Positions 10,080 to 22,990 of a DNA stretch of 64,000 nt are shown here, one piece after another (the stretch's first letter is position 1; each line of letters opens with the position of its first letter). The notes under the pieces are model-generated. The model did not search any database, had not been told where the DNA came from, and saw only the letters and a program-made list of their open reading frames with translations. A program made the position numbers and the translations under genes. The DNA comes from Viola odorata (Eukaryota > Streptophyta > Magnoliopsida > Malpighiales > Violaceae), in contig OY829541.1 of NCBI GenBank assembly GCA_963691705.1, positions 46,331,661 through 46,395,660 on the forward strand, written 5' to 3'.

Positions 10080-10511
10080 ATGGCTTCTTTTTGGTCATTC
10101 CTAGTCATCTTTATGGTCTACTTTTGTTCCACAACTTTGGCATCTCAAAAACTACAACAAAATGTGCAGTTCTCCACTATATCAGCAGCACCTGCATTGT
10201 TGCCTGGACCAGAACCTCCTCTTCCTTCTCCTACTTCTCCAACTTTATCTCCAGATATTGAACCACTGTTCCCTACCACTCCTGAAACACCTTCCCCTTC
10301 AGAGTCATCATCAGTAATCCCTACCATCCCTTCAAGCCCAAGCCCACCAAACCCAGATTCCATCTTAGCTCCTGGGCCTGTAGGAATGGCCATTTCTCCA
10401 TCTGGGCCATTGCCAGAATCTTCAACAGTTGCCTTATCTTCATCAGCTGCAGTTCTTGTTGGTTGTTTGTCTGTACTTTGGTTAATGCAGCTTCCTGCAG
10501 CTGGGATGTGA
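10080..10511 (+). CDS. AGP26: Classical arabinogalactan protein, AGP26-like
   Basis: A single-exon gene for 143 residues with the full layout of a classical AGP. A signal peptide covers residues 1-22 (to CSTTLAS). The middle is rich in proline, serine, threonine and alanine, with many Ser-Pro, Thr-Pro and Ala-Pro pairs that would be hydroxylated and decorated with arabinogalactan. The C-terminal hydrophobic tail (AAVLVGCLSVLWLMQLP) is a GPI-anchor signal. The product would sit on the outer face of the plasma membrane and in the cell wall. The start of the mature part, with FSTISAAPALLP, resembles the AGP25/26/27 group. The neighbouring NET3C-like gene matches the Arabidopsis At2g47920-At2g47930 pair as remembered, which supports AGP26. 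Confidence 0.88.
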   Translation: MASFWSFLVIFMVYFCSTTLASQKLQQNVQFSTISAAPALLPGPEPPLPSPTSPTLSPDIEPLFPTTPETPSPSESSSVIPTIPSSPSPPNPDSILAPGPVGMAISPSGPLPESSTVALSSSAAVLVGCLSVLWLMQLPAAGM

Positions 10512-11324
10512 AGGTACTGTTTGGTGGTGCCACTTTCTTCTATTCAATTATAGTCACTAGCTAGTGGTGGTTTCTCCACTTCCTCCTCTCTTGTTCCCTT
10601 TTTTGGAAGAAAAAAAATGAATTATTGGTTTACATTTTCATTTTTCTTTCTAGTATAGACAATAAGAATACTGTACTATTGATGTTTTAATGATGCTTTA
10701 TTTATTGAGATGTTAGGTGGATGAATCTTTGTGAGTTAAATAATAATGGAGTGTGACATTCTTTTTCTTTTTTTGTGAGATTGTGATTGGATGTTTATGC
10801 TAAAAGAATTGAAGTGAATAAAGGTTTTGGATTCTGTCATTTTCTTAATAACTCAATAATAATTACCTATTGATAAGAGCCAAGATGGACAAGTGATTGA
10901 TGATTATGAATAAATTAATGAATTGATGATCTTAATTAGTCCAAAAGCAGCCTAATTTTTCTGGTGGCTTACACCGCAGATTATATACTTTAGTAAGAGC
11001 TCTGCTCCTTTTCTGTCCAGTAAAAGAAGTAGAGTATGACACTAGACACCAAAATGGCTGAAACAGAACCTCTCCTTGGAAACACAAGATAATGGCACAT
11101 AGAGAAACAATGAAACAATATAAATTACAACTGCTTAGAACTGTCAAAAGAAAACATGCTATATCGACTCCTATACCGATCGACCAATTTCAAACAGAGA
11201 GATCTACAGACTATCCTGCCGCTCACACACCGACTGACGACTGTCCTAGATATAAACTGTGTATATGAATTATCCTCCTTACAAACTTTATAATTTATAT
11301 TACCTACAGGCTGCACCTTGCCAA
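10512..11324. other. Convergent intergenic region between AGP and NET3
   Basis: The AGP gene (+) and the NET3-like gene (-) converge here, so both 3' untranslated regions lie in this stretch. The open frames in it are short and unconvincing. No other gene is seen. Confidence 0.6.
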
Positions 11325-13578
11325 CTACAGCGCTACAACACTGCCCTGAAAATTCGGAGCCCCAAAAGTGAACTTCCCTGAAAATACCCCCTTGAACTTC
11401 TCGAAACCCGACAGCTTCGATTTTTGGAGGGAGACTTTAGCCAAACATTTTCTCAGATCCGCACTCTCTGACTTGAGCATTTCCATGGCTGAACTGAGCT
11501 GTCTTATTACCTCCCTTTTCTCTTCATCTTTCTGCAGAAGTTGACTGGCTTGAATCTTGTTCTCCTCTTTGAGATGTTCAATTTGATCCCTCAACTTAAT
11601 TATCTCGGCCGGCAAAGCACTAGACACCTCCTCAGATTTGCTTGTGGCTTCTTCAGATTCTTCTGTTTGTTTAGGGTCCTTTTCAGCTTCTATTTCCTTG
11701 TCAGCATGCATTTCATCATCTTGTTCAGGATCATCAACTTCAGACTCAGCACACTCCTGGTCGTATGCTTCAGACTGGCTGTCAGTGTCATAGTTTTGAT
11801 CCATGAAGCCTGGTATCTTTTCAGTCTGATATCCAGCTGAAAAGGGAGACCCTTTATGTCCAGCTGAAAATGGAGACCCGAGTGTAGTTAGGAGGCGATT
11901 TCCAGAATCAGATTTGAGTTGATCATATCGCTCTGCTAACGACCGATGTGCCCTATAAAAATCTTCAACCATGCTGATTAGCTCTGGGCGCTTCTTGCAA
12001 TACATCTCTGCACGTTGTGCAAACGAATCTGCATCTTCCTCTATCAATTTAAGCATAGCCTTTGTCTTCATATCGAGCTCTGCCATAACAGAACAGATAT
12101 ACTCAGCACCAAAATCAAAAGGTCAAAAGAAACACTGTTCTCAGAATTAGAGACAGAATGCAAGAGAACGTAGACAAGCAATTTTCCCTATAACAACAAC
12201 TCCCTAGAAGTTATGCATGGCTTGCATGATTCACTTGTGACACTAACTTGCTAGCTTAAGCAGCAACTCATGCTTTAACATTCCCGAGATTTCCAGATCT
12301 CAAGATTCTTATCAAATGTGATGCATTAGGACCACCACAATGTCCATTTGCTTGTCCAAGGCCCTAGTACCAACTGAGGTGTTGCGATGGATCTACATTA
12401 ATTGAAGAGAAATGGAAATGATACAGTAAATTGAAGAGAAATGAAAATGATTTATAAGGTGAATCTTATCCACATCATGAAAGTCAGCCACTGAAGTTCA
12501 GATTTCTTATTTTTATTCTTCATGACTAAGATCAAGCCCCAAATGTACTAACCAGCAATAACTACATGAATTCCTGTACAACCTAAAAATATAAATCACT
12601 TTCCTGTTCCACCACAAATTCAGACTCAAAAACTATGCTTTGGGCACTCCTTTTCAAGTAAATTCAACCACTCAAAAGCGATGAAACTATCATCTCTTGC
12701 ACATGTATACAAAGTCCACAATCATTTTCATCACTTATACAAGCTGGAATTAGTGCATAACCTTTTTGAAATCAGGATTTGAGGATTACAAGGCACCTAC
12801 TTCAAGGGCTAAGACAGTTTTTTGGGAACTCAACAAGTAACTCATCCAAAGGGAAAGGAACAGTTAAAAACTTGCTGCTGCCCCCCAAAGTTAAGAATGT
12901 CTTCCATAGTAAATTATTAATTAGCTACTACTCCAAGATCTTATGCGGCAGCAAAATTCGCATCTCAGCAAATTCTATGTATGTATGCATCTCCTGAAGT
13001 AGGTGGACATAACTCTGTATTTCTTCAACTAGAACCTCAAAGAAAGGAAAGGGGTAAAAATAAAACAAAAGTACCAAAAGGCAAAGTAAATATGATTTCC
13101 CCAACGGAACTTTCCCTAGACAAACCCCACAAGGTGATTTACTAAAGACTCATACATTGAGCCCAAAGTGGACCACAACAGAAAATGATAAAAGTTTTCA
13201 ATTCATCAAATCTAGCAAAATGTCAGCTATCATCAAGAGTATAGAAGTTATTGTTCTCAACTCAATTAGGGTAAAAAGGAACTCTTTTTTCCACTAATCT
13301 AGTAACTATTCAGGCAAAATGAGAGAAAAAAAATCAAACTTTTGGGATCTCCAACCACAGTTATAACGGTTTCTTCCATATGCGAAGATCAATAAAGATA
13401 TAAAACAATCCAACAAACAATAGGATTGATAAAAAAGAAGGAAAAGAGGGCTAAAGGATCTCTCTTTTTTCTTACCACCAAGAGTAGATTGTAGCCAGGA
13501 AGAAGAGCGGTTTGCGGTGCGGTGGTGGCTGTCAAACCACCACTCGTGTGATGTTTCCTTCTTCAGCATCTCCATCAT
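11325..13578 (-). CDS. NET3C: NETWORKED 3C-like actin-binding protein
   Basis: NET proteins bind actin filaments through an N-terminal NAB (KIP1-like) domain and link them to membranes; NET3C acts at ER-plasma membrane contact sites. Coding exon 1 is 13578-13476 (34 codons plus 1 base) and exon 2 is 12079-11325, giving 285 residues. The donor is GTG|GTAAGA and the acceptor GGCAG|AG, so the junction reads STLGELDMKTKAM. The NAB domain spans about residues 11-90, with HEWWFDSHH, WLQSTL, LIEEDADSFAQRAEMY, KRPELISMVEDFYRAHRSLA and ERYDQL. A doubled GSPFSAG and an acidic linker follow, then a coiled coil at about 190-250. The start is one of three methionines within residues 1-4. The intron is 1.4 kb. 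Confidence 0.88.
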
Positions 13579-13593
13579 ATTCCTTCTTCACTA

Positions 13594-14480
13594 ACTGCTT
13601 AGTATCAAACTATCAATATCTTCTTCTCCTCTGCTTTAATTTATCACAATAATCCTTAAAAAATCAGAAAACCTTTTAAAATTAGGATCAGTCCACTACA
13701 TTTATGCAGGGATGGTAAGTAAATCAAAATTAGTGTGCAACCTAATAAATGCTAGAAGAAAATTGAAAAAGGAAAGGAAAAATGGATTAGAAAGACAATT
13801 TTGGTCATTTTGTTTAAGCATCATCAGAGTTAGAGATGAAAATACTTGGGGGGCAGGTCTGTCATTACATCACCAACCCCACCCACCTCTCAGAGATAAG
13901 AGGGAAAGATTCAATTTTCAAAAACGCCAAAAATGGAACATCCGTCGATAAAAAAGATTTAAAATAAAAAAAAGCACTAAACTTTTGACACAAAAATCGG
14001 AACAAAATGACGGGGAAAACAAACAGCAAACCCGGAAAGAGCAGGACAAAGAAGAGAGAGGATCAGACTTTTCGCAAACATGCAAGAAGAAGAAGAGGCA
14101 AATGACGTAATTAACCTTCATCCCCTCCCCTCCCCTCCCCCAGTTCTAATTAAGACAAACCGACTGACGCAAACAAAACGTTAAAACTCCACCGCTTCAA
14201 TACATCCAGCATTCTTAAGATTACACGTAGCGGTAGTGATAGAAATCAAAATTAATTAATCAAAAAAGAAGGAGATAATAACAACATGCAATTGCAGATA
14301 ATGGGGGTTAAGCACCTGAGCTGAGGTGAGCTGAGGTGATAGTGTTGGGTTCGACGTCGTTTTAGAGAAACGACAGCGGCGGCGCTGCGTTTCGGTAGCT
14401 GCTGCTGTAGCTAGCTGACATAAAGACACCGGAGAAAAAGAGAGGAGTGTTTGAGTGAGTAGTAACTCTCTGGGTTTTGG
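13594..14480 (-). promoter_or_regulatory. 5' untranslated region of NET3C-like gene with a likely leader intron
   Basis: An acceptor (ACTAAGCAG|TT, ending at 13595) lies 16 bp before the first ATG. A donor CTCAG|GTGCTT at 14316/14315 could pair with it, making a leader intron of about 720 bp. A C-rich pyrimidine stretch, CCCCTCCCCTCCCCTCCCC, lies on the plus strand at about 14124-14142 inside it. Inferred from splice motifs only. Confidence 0.4.
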
Positions 14481-15264
14481 TAAGGAGAAGAGTTGTTGTT
14501 TAAATGAAACACGGAGTGGGACTCTGGGAGTAGTATAAGTTACTGTGTTTGAGTTAAACAGTGCTGTAGTAATTCAAATTTGTTTGTCTTCTCTCTTCTA
14601 GTTCTACACCAATGAGAAGGTGACACGTATGGTGAGGTAGGTTGAAAAAGCTATACTTTGCTGAATATACGAAAATAGTTTTTGTTTTTTTCGTATATAG
14701 TAAATTTCGATTTTTGGAAGGATGTGTTGGGTGTGGTGTTGGTTCGGTAATCGAAGCGGTGCTTCGGAACTTATTTGTAGGAATGGGGATGAATGATGAG
14801 CTGTGTATCATGTATGTACATGTCGAGCGTATCCGTGGGGTCCAAAAAGCAAAAAAGAAAACAATTCAATAGTGACCATGCAACGGTCGAAATTTGTAGC
14901 TACTACTGTTCGTTCACACACACATCGCTCAAAAGATATGAGATGACCTTCCTTTTAATTCTCGAAAGTGATGCATGCAAATCCACGAGGTGCGAAGAGG
15001 CTTAGTTTATTATTCTACGTGGTGGAGTTAATCTATCTAAAGAATTTCTCGCTTGACAATTGTTATACACAATTGAATAATTATGCAACAAAAATTCCTA
15101 TCCATCACGAAATAAGTTGTTCAAGTCCTCCTTAGTATAAGCCTATTGATTGGGATTTGGGAGTAAGAGTAGCGATTTCTTTCCTCTCTTCGACTATTTA
15201 CAGTAGATAAACTTTGCTGTCCAGAACTATAATGTATAACTTTCTCTGATATATGTAGTTACCA
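14481..15264. other. Spacer between NHX 3' end and NET3 promoter
   Basis: NHX and NET3 are both on the minus strand, so this stretch holds the NET3 upstream region and the NHX 3' untranslated region. No further gene is seen. Confidence 0.6.
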
Positions 15265-18200
15265 TCAACGAACAATCATTTCCGTTGGGAAGCCAGACCG
15301 GTGTTCTGTAAATCCCCTGCCTCCAAAAACAGGGCGCATGACAGAATCATCAAATCTCCTCCAATAGTAATGGACCGTATTGCTTGGAGTGCTCAGGAGC
15401 ATGAGCAGGCTGGTGGGACGATGAATAGTATCACCACCTCCCTCATTTTCAGGTTCTCGCCCATTCAGAAGAGGTTGATTTAGGTGCTTCGTGGGTGAGT
15501 CGGTTGAAGGCAAAATATGACTCGTGCCTCCTAGTGGCAGCAGAAACCTTATCAGAGGTTTTGTCAGTAGTCCAAATACCTGCAATTGACCAAATAACAA
15601 ATAAGAGTTGAAACAGCCGAAAGTTTGGGTCAGCAAAAACTTCTCAACCTAGGTGGTGTTTCTCTTACCACATTGCTAACAAGCACGACAGTTATGGTGC
15701 TAGTGATCATGACTGCATTTCCCTGTAGTTGAGTATGCCCAGCCCGAGTAAACTGCATGCACCCCAAAATACAATCTTGATTACGACAACAAAATTACTA
15801 CCACCCTGTTGTATCATCTATCAAAGATTTCAAAGCAGATTAAATTACTGCAAAAAATAGATGTGCAGCTAGGCAAATTGAATGGAACAAGAAAAACTCA
15901 TCTGGCTCCCTAAATTATCCTAACAGTTTTAATCCACGGAGAACAGAATCTAACCACAGAACTTGCCGTAAATAGTAAAGTGATTGGATTGATCAACATT
16001 TGGTCCATAATCCTATCATGGCTTTTTCAAAACCAAAAATATACTAGTCTCACAAATTGCAGTTTAGAATTCACCTTGTTATAAGCAAGTGCCATGGAGA
16101 CGGCTCCTCGCATAAGCCCAGCCCACCATATTACAACCTGTTTCAATTAGATCAATCAGTCATTTTGTATTAGAAAATGAGAATATAAGAAAAACAAGAC
16201 GATAATACTCACCTGCTTCTTGAACCCGATTTTCTCACTCTCATACTTCTTAGTTAAATTAGATATGAATGACAAGGGAAATATGGAAGCTGCTCTTCCA
16301 ACAAGAACTAGCCCAAGCAGTATCGAACTCACACCAACTGATGTGCCAGGACTGCAAAAATCAAAGTGAAAACAAGTAAAGCCACAGTACAGTGCAAGCT
16401 CAGAATTGAACCTTTGACCTCCTAACAGGGCACCCTAACCCCTCAACACTGGCCCAACTCAAGTGTCTTGCAGTGGTAATGGGAAATTGTAAGCTTATAA
16501 ATTATGTATAAGAGAATCATCAGAAGAAAATGCAATAATAAAATATAATTTTGTCTGGGAAACAACTCATGGGGACAAATTGGGAACATATAAAAATAAG
16601 AAAGAGACTCAAAGTATGTAGGCTGGAAGGATTACCTCTTGCTCACAAAATTCCACTTCTCCATATCTAGGGCATCCATCCCAACATACAGGAAGATGAA
16701 AATTTCCGAGATAAATGACAATGTAGCAAAACCATGTCTGTTGGAACAAGCAATCATCACAAAGCACTTAGTAACATGAACATGACAAAAACTTGCATAA
16801 TGTATTTTAATGCCCCAATAAACTGATTTTGAACTTTGACATACTTTGTAACAACTCTTGAACTGTCAGTCACATTATGCCATGTGTAGTGTGACATGAC
16901 AATCCCACAGAAGAAGACAGTAAGAATGCCACTTAGTTTGAACAACTGGAATGACAAATAAGGAGCACAGAACAATCATTAAGGTCCAAAGTAGCACAAT
17001 GTTACTTTCAAGGAAATTTCAATGTCAAATGGATAAAAGTATTTCATGTCTTACTTCAGCCATAATATAGGAAAGATAAGCCATGAGAATCATCAGCGCA
17101 ACCTCACGATCAGTGGAGTGCCTGAAATTTTGAATATTTAAGACTTTAAGCAAATCAATTTCTAAAAACTTAAATAGGAGAGTCTATTTTTTTAGCACTG
17201 ATTTACACCTAAGATTTCCAAAAGAAGATGACGAATCCACCTCCACAACAATCCAATAAATTCAAGAAATAAGATCGGCACTAGCCCAAAATACCTGCCA
17301 AAGTACAACTTCTTTATGATGTAAGCACTTGCTAATCCAACCTGAGGGCAAAAAGTAGCATAAAGTGTTATAATTACATAAGAATAAAGCTTCTTGTACT
17401 ACAATAAAGATCAAAATTAATAATGACGACAAGATTACCCTTTTTTTTTCTTCCTTTTTTTGGTTATAAGGCACAAAGATCAGCTTGAAATGCAACATAT
17501 TAGGTGATTGGAAGAAAAAGAAGAAGGACCATAGCGCCTAGGGTAGTAAACTTCAAGGGCTGGAGTGTGATTATATTTAACCTACTGGGTTCTAAAATTT
17601 TTAAAAAAATGTTTCCAAACTACTGCAGGGTGTGATGGTTAAGTATTAGTATCCCTGAAACCATGACAGTCTTATACATAATCATGAAATTGTAGGGTTT
17701 GATTTTGATAGCGGCTTAAGTAAGAACTTTTACCTGGAAAGAGAGAAAAGGAAATAAAATTTAAATAATAAAAATGCAGGATCCAGGGATGTAAATAGAA
17801 AGACACTTTAAGTACACCCATGTCTGGGCATGAGAGTAAAAGGAACTCACCACCACCCCAAGAAGTGTGCTAGTTATGAACAAATATGAGAAGCTTCCTA
17901 GCAACTGCATGGCAACGCTGGAAGTGATGTGAGTGAGGTCAAATCGTGAGATTGAGTTGAACAGAACAACTGATGTGGCATCATTTACCACACCTTCCCC
18001 AAACACCAGGCTGTACAGTAAAGGTGTCTCTTCTTGATTCAGGACCTGCCACATCAAATTAAAACTCGGGTCTTTTTACTGCTTTTGATCTTTGGCAAAG
18101 AAAATTTTGATAGTATTTATACCTGCAAAGTGCAAACAGAATCTGTGGCTGAAAAGATTGCCCCAAGTGCTGAAAGGAAGTCAGAGCAGAACTGAGAATG

Positions 18201-19072
18201 GTGGAGCAGAAAATCAAAAGAAAGAATCTATAAAGAAACATATGCAACACAGTATCTAGGCTTATAAAGTAACGCTAATTTTCCAGAAAGGGAAAAGGTA
18301 GAGTACCTAGATAATCCGCAGCATCCAGGAAACCTATATCCAACTTCTGGAACAACAGCGATGAACCTGAATCAACAGTCTAAGAGTTACGCCGACAACA
18401 AATAACAAACATATTCCCAGAATGACAATAAACCGTGTATACACAACTCACAACAGGAACATTTCGAGAGATGCATTTGACAGAACTCATATCGTACCCA
18501 GTGCTATGATAGTAAAGGATACTAGTGTCCCAACAGCACCGAACAGCATGATTGTGATAAAATTTCGGAAAAACTGTTTCTTTTTCACCTGGAACCTGTC
18601 AGATAAAATAACCAAGCCACTGTCAGATGAACCGCAAGCACGAGAAATCAATAAACAAATTAGTGAAAACTTGGACCAGCCATAATAAACTTACCCAGCA
18701 TTGAATATGATGGGTGGAAGCATATATATAAAGAAAAGGTCTTCACTAAATACCAAAATGCGTGAGCTCTTTCCATCAGTGGTAAGCAAGAGAACTATAC
18801 CAGCACAAAGACCCTGCATTCACAGCACAAAATTAACCAACTAAAAATCTATCAACCACAACAACATCTCTACCACAAATTTTACTACACCAACTCACAA
18901 TTGCAAGAGCAGTAATTGACTCATTCATCCATCGATTCCTCTCAAGGAGATGTCCAATCAGAATGCAAGAACAAAGAAGCGTGACGAACAATGTTATGGA
19001 ATCAACACTAGCTTGATCAGTTCCGGATCTCAACCCCAATTTCAAGAACACATTCCCAACGCTTAACCCCAT
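15265..19072 (-). CDS. NHX: Vacuolar Na+(K+)/H+ antiporter, class I NHX, 14 coding exons
   Basis: Class I NHX proteins sit in the tonoplast and exchange vacuolar protons for cytosolic Na+ or K+. Exons: 19072-18899, 18813-18695, 18595-18498, 18366-18307, 18169-18123, 18045-17851, 17341-17295, 17121-17055, 16945-16845, 16737-16636, 16351-16213, 16137-16075, 15752-15669, 15579-15265. They total 1611 bp, an unbroken 536-residue frame, close to the 538 of Arabidopsis NHX1. Seen: HLLERNRWMNESITAL, the amiloride-type motif as FFIYMLPPIIFNAG (usually FFIYLLPPI), SATDSVCTLQVLNQEE, FGEGVVNDATSVVLFN, SGILTVFFCGIVMSHYTWHN, IWWAGLMRGAVSMALAYNKFTRAGHT, and the tail YYWRRFDDSVMRPVFGGRGF. All junctions fit GT-AG. 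The start is MGLSVGN; an upstream ATG at 19102 lies in the leader intron. Confidence 0.95.
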
Positions 19073-19560
19073 CTTTTCCAATACTCCCTGATTCCGACGC
19101 ACAAAAAAGAAAATTCAAAACCGATTTAAATTCATACAATGCAAAAACACAGACTGAATGAGTAAAATTAGCATCTACCAGTCCGTTTTACATAATTTTA
19201 GGGTTTTGTCACACAAAAAAGGACAAAACTTACAGGCTAAGGAATGAAAAGCGCTTACCTGGAATTTTCAACACAACCACCTCTCCTCCATAAGCGTAAA
19301 GAGCATGAGAAGAAAGATAACTGGAAATACAACGACTTTGATTTTAGCAGGCGAGATGGACAAATGGGAATTCTAAGGAATTTCGAACAGAGATTGTTTT
19401 CGTTTTTTCGAAGGAAAGAATCGGAGCGGGGAAAGTGGAAGGAGAGAGTTGTCAGTTGTGTGTGCAAATACCGCGAAAGGAATGAAGTGGTCGAGTTTTA
19501 TAGGGTGTGGCCAGCGCTATGGGAGCAAATGGATACACGTCGCTTGTTTAATATAATCCC
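19073..19560 (-). promoter_or_regulatory. NHX leader: 5' untranslated exon, leader intron and upstream region
   Basis: The minus strand shows a donor CCAG|GTAAGCG near 19259/19258 and an acceptor GAATCAG|GG near 19088, which together define a leader intron of about 170 bp placed 15 bp before the ATG. The 5' untranslated exon lies upstream of 19259, to roughly 19500. Leader introns at this position are common in plant ion-transporter genes. Inferred from splice signals. Confidence 0.5.
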
Positions 19561-20768
19561 GTAAAAGTTAAAAGCTTACCATATAATTTCATAAAACTTA
19601 CTTATAATTTAAACATTTTTAGCGATTACAAAAGTTCAATAAATGGTAAAAAAATCATAAATATTCACTGGCTGAAAAAATAAATGAGAAATATTTTTTA
19701 AATATAAAAAAATTGAAGTTTAAAAATAAATTATAAATAAAATTTAAACTATTTTTTCCATTTTCTTAGGTATATTTGATTCATTTTTTTGACCAAATTT
19801 CATATACTTTTACTATTTTATTTGAATGGTGTAATTATTATAAAAGTTAACATTTACCCCCCGTTTACTTCGCAGGATTTTCCCGAAAATTCTCCAGTTT
19901 TTTGAAAACTGGGAGAATTTTTAGAAAACGTGTTTACTTGGTGTCGTTTTTATTTTCTAAATGAAAACGAAAATTTTCTGTTTGAAAAACGATGAACAAA
20001 TTTTGAGAACAACAAAAAGCCAGTACTCCATTTTTCCAAATGTTTTTGCCGTGGATGGTTCTGTTTGAAAACACGCGTTTCAAATAGAGTGATTAATGAA
20101 ATTTTCAAAATCACCATTCTACCCCTGCATCCTTCTTCTCTTCTTGCCCTAGCCGCTCCTCTTCTTCTCATTCTCTTACGCAGCCGCTGCTCTTCTTCTC
20201 CTTCATGCCTCCGTCCGACTCTTCTTCTCCTACGCAGCCGCTGCTCTTCTTCTCCCTCTTCGTCTTCCCCAAACCAAAGAAAGTCACTCTCATTGTTCAT
20301 TGTTAACGCACAAGCACGGTGGCTGCGTGCAAATTTGTTGAGGTTTTTTCTTAATCGATGTCTCTGTGTGTTTGATTTGTATTTTTGGTCATTTTTAACC
20401 GTGATTTTTTCTGCCAGAGCTTGGAGCAGGCATTTTTAACCGTGGATTTTTGGAGTTGCTATTCTTTCTGCACTGAACTGTGATTTCAACTTCAAGGAGA
20501 TTCCCCTCTCTCTGTCTCTACCTGGTAATCATCTTTGCATAAGTTTCATGGTTGTTTTTTCCTTCTCTTTTCAGAGGATTGGTGTGGTTAGGTATTATGG
20601 GTTTTTTGCGGTCTTTTGGTAGGTTTTAGTGTTATATAGTTCTAGATTCCTATTAGTCTGATAAATATCAAATAACCATTAGAAAAAATAAAGAGATGAT
20701 ATCTGTTGTTAATGAAATAACAAGAAAAAATGATTTTGTTTCAGAAAAGTGTTTAAAGAAATCATGTA

Positions 20769-20975
20769 AAAGCTAAAGCAAAAGCCTTGTTATTGTGCCT
20801 TGTTATTGTGCCTTACCGTTGAAAAAGCTAAAGCAAAAGCTAAAGAAATCATGATAAAAGCTAAAGCAAAATCATGTAAAAGAAATCATGTAAAAGCTAA
20901 AGCAAAAGCTAAAGAAATCATGATATTGCATTACTTTGGCATGCCTTGTTATTGTGCCTTACCGTTGAAATTCTT
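20769..20975. repeat. Internal tandem repeats in the Harbinger leader
   Basis: The unit AAAGCTAAAGCAAAAGC, interleaved with AAAGAAATCATG, is repeated several times. The phrase CTTGTTATTGTGCCTTACCG occurs at both edges (about 20803 and 20946). It lies between the left end and ORF1. Confidence 0.8.
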
Positions 20976-21639
20976 AAGAGTCATATAAGAGTCATTAGAC
21001 ATTGCATAGGTTGCAATTAGGCATTTTGTTTCTTCACCATGCTGGATTGCCGCAACTACATGACCTAAAGTTCATTTCCTATTATGCGTTTTCTCAAAAT
21101 GCTGGCGTTTATGTTATTTCCTATTTTTCCTATTATGCGTTTTCTTCATCTGTGTCTTTTTATAATTTAAAGATTGTCAACTATATTGGGTCTGTGTAAA
21201 TTGTTTTCAATGGTTTTTGCAAAAGGAGGTAAACAAAATTGTGGAATTATACAGATATGTTAGTCTATTGTGAATCTGAGCACACTTGTGCGGTTGGCAG
21301 TTGTTGTCATTCTGAGTGTCAAAGCTGTCTTTCGAAGATTGTTATTATTAAGAAAACATAGAAGTAATTGGCACAAATGATTCAAATCTGTTTTCTGCTT
21401 TATGCTAGATTAAGTTGCGCATCTTCTCCTTTAGTTCTGCTACCTTCATTGTCTGATTCAAGTTTGGCAGTTGATTGTTGTAAATTGAAATCATGAAAGT
21501 CCACTTGCTTTCTCTTCCATAGTACAAAAGACTATTTTCTGTGGTAGTATTATCGGCTCGAAAATAACCGATAAGAATGGGATATCTGTTTAGAGTCTTC
21601 CTTCTTGGTTTTTTGGTGCAGGAAACTGCTGAAAGCGTC

Positions 21640-22635
21640 ATGACGGGAGGAAGACATGATGGTGAAGATGAAGCTAAATGGTCCGACCGAAATGAAGAGA
21701 GATTGCTAACAATATTGCACGAGCGAGTAAAGAAAGATCCTAATGGTGCACCCACGTTTAAAAGTACGGATTGGAATGAAATTGATGAAGAAATGTTTTT
21801 GGCTTCCGGGGAACGATATGGAGGACTGAAGTTGGTTGGCAAATACAATCGGCTGAGGGTGAAGCATCGACAATTTTCAGAATTGTTAGACCATACTGGA
21901 GTCACCTACGTCTCAAGTTTAAATACGGTGAATGCTCCAGAAGAAGTGTGGCAAATGTTTTTCGCGGTATGTTACACTTAACTTACAGATTTCTTTCATG
22001 TCATCAAATTTTAGGGGTTAATATTAACATCTGAAGTCTGTTTTTTTACATTGCAGAAAAACAAGGGCTATAAGGCATTTAGAAAGAAAGGATGTCCAAA
22101 CTATGAGTTGTTAGGTATGGTATTTAACCGATCTACAGCTACTGGACATCTGCATCATTCTTCTTCGCAATTGCCACCAACATCTGATGAGGAGCGTCAA
22201 AATGAGGAAGAATTTTTGCATTATGGTGTTCATGTGTCTAGAGGTGATGGAATTGAAAGTGAGAATGTCAGTGCTGGGAGCTCCAAAGGAAAACGTCAAT
22301 TTGATGGTCCTGTTTCGGGTTCTAGGCGCGTCAGGAGGGGTAATTCTCAGAAGATGGACTCTTGCATGGATGAGTACGCATCAACGCAAAGTGCTAAACA
22401 AGAGTACTATGCAGCAAAAGCAAAGAAGTATAAAGGAGGCAGTAGTGAAGTTACAAGTCCATTGCGAGAGCTGGACTCTGTTGACTTGTGCATGGATGTG
22501 TTAGATAAAATAGATGATGTCTGGGCTGGCGCTTACACCAAGGCACTTGTGCAGTTCGAGAATCCTTACTGGCGCAAAGTGTTCATGAAGATGACGATTC
22601 ACAGGAGGAAGGAGTGGTTGATGAGCTTGGAGTGA
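21640..22635 (+). CDS. Harbinger ORF1: Myb/SANT-like DNA-binding protein
   Basis: In PIF/Harbinger elements ORF1 helps bring the transposase into the nucleus and to the transposon ends. Exon 1 is 21640-21966 and exon 2 is 22057-22635, giving 301 residues. Residues 13-110 form a Myb/SANT-like domain with WSDRNEERLLTILHERVKKD, TDWNEIDEEM and KYNRLRVKHRQFSELLDHTG. After a Ser-rich, basic linker (KGKRQFDGPVSGSRRVRRG) comes a helical tail with LRELDSVDLCMDVLDKID. The donor is GCG|GTATGT and the acceptor TTGCAG|AAA. The first methionine of this frame (21577) lies before a likely acceptor TGGTGCAG, so MTGGRHDGEDEAKWSD is taken as the start. No stop or frameshift is seen. Confidence 0.82.
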
Positions 22636-22990
22636 TTGCAAATTTCTGCAAATTTTAGAACTTTATTTTAATCTGCAGAATTCTTTTGTTTTAACTTGGC
22701 TGTTATTTTGGAATTCTTTTGGTACTTGGCACATTCTTCTTATGCAGCCCGTACACTTCTGTTTGCAGTAGTGTTTGAGATTTTAATGATGAATTTTAAG
22801 CACAGACCCAGCTGACTGTGATCTGATCTTTACAAGCTTTGCATGGTCAAGCTTTGTCCAAAAGAAGAGAAAAAAGTCGTATTGGCCCGACATTTTTTCT
22901 TCAGTTCTATATTTATAGTCTTTAATCTTTGTCCATAGTAAGTTAAAAAATATATGATTTTTTTTAGAACGCCAAAAGGGGTAGTAATTA

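Noticed and set aside
12084..12086. ATG taken as the start of the NET3-like protein
   Set aside because: It lies inside the intron end (TATGGCAG|AG). Starting there would remove the first third of the NAB domain, which is encoded at 13578-13476 and joins in frame.
19100..19102. ATG taken as the start of the NHX protein
   Set aside because: The acceptor GAATCAG|GG follows it, so it is intronic. The next ATG (19072) gives the family-like N-terminus and a total length of 536 residues.
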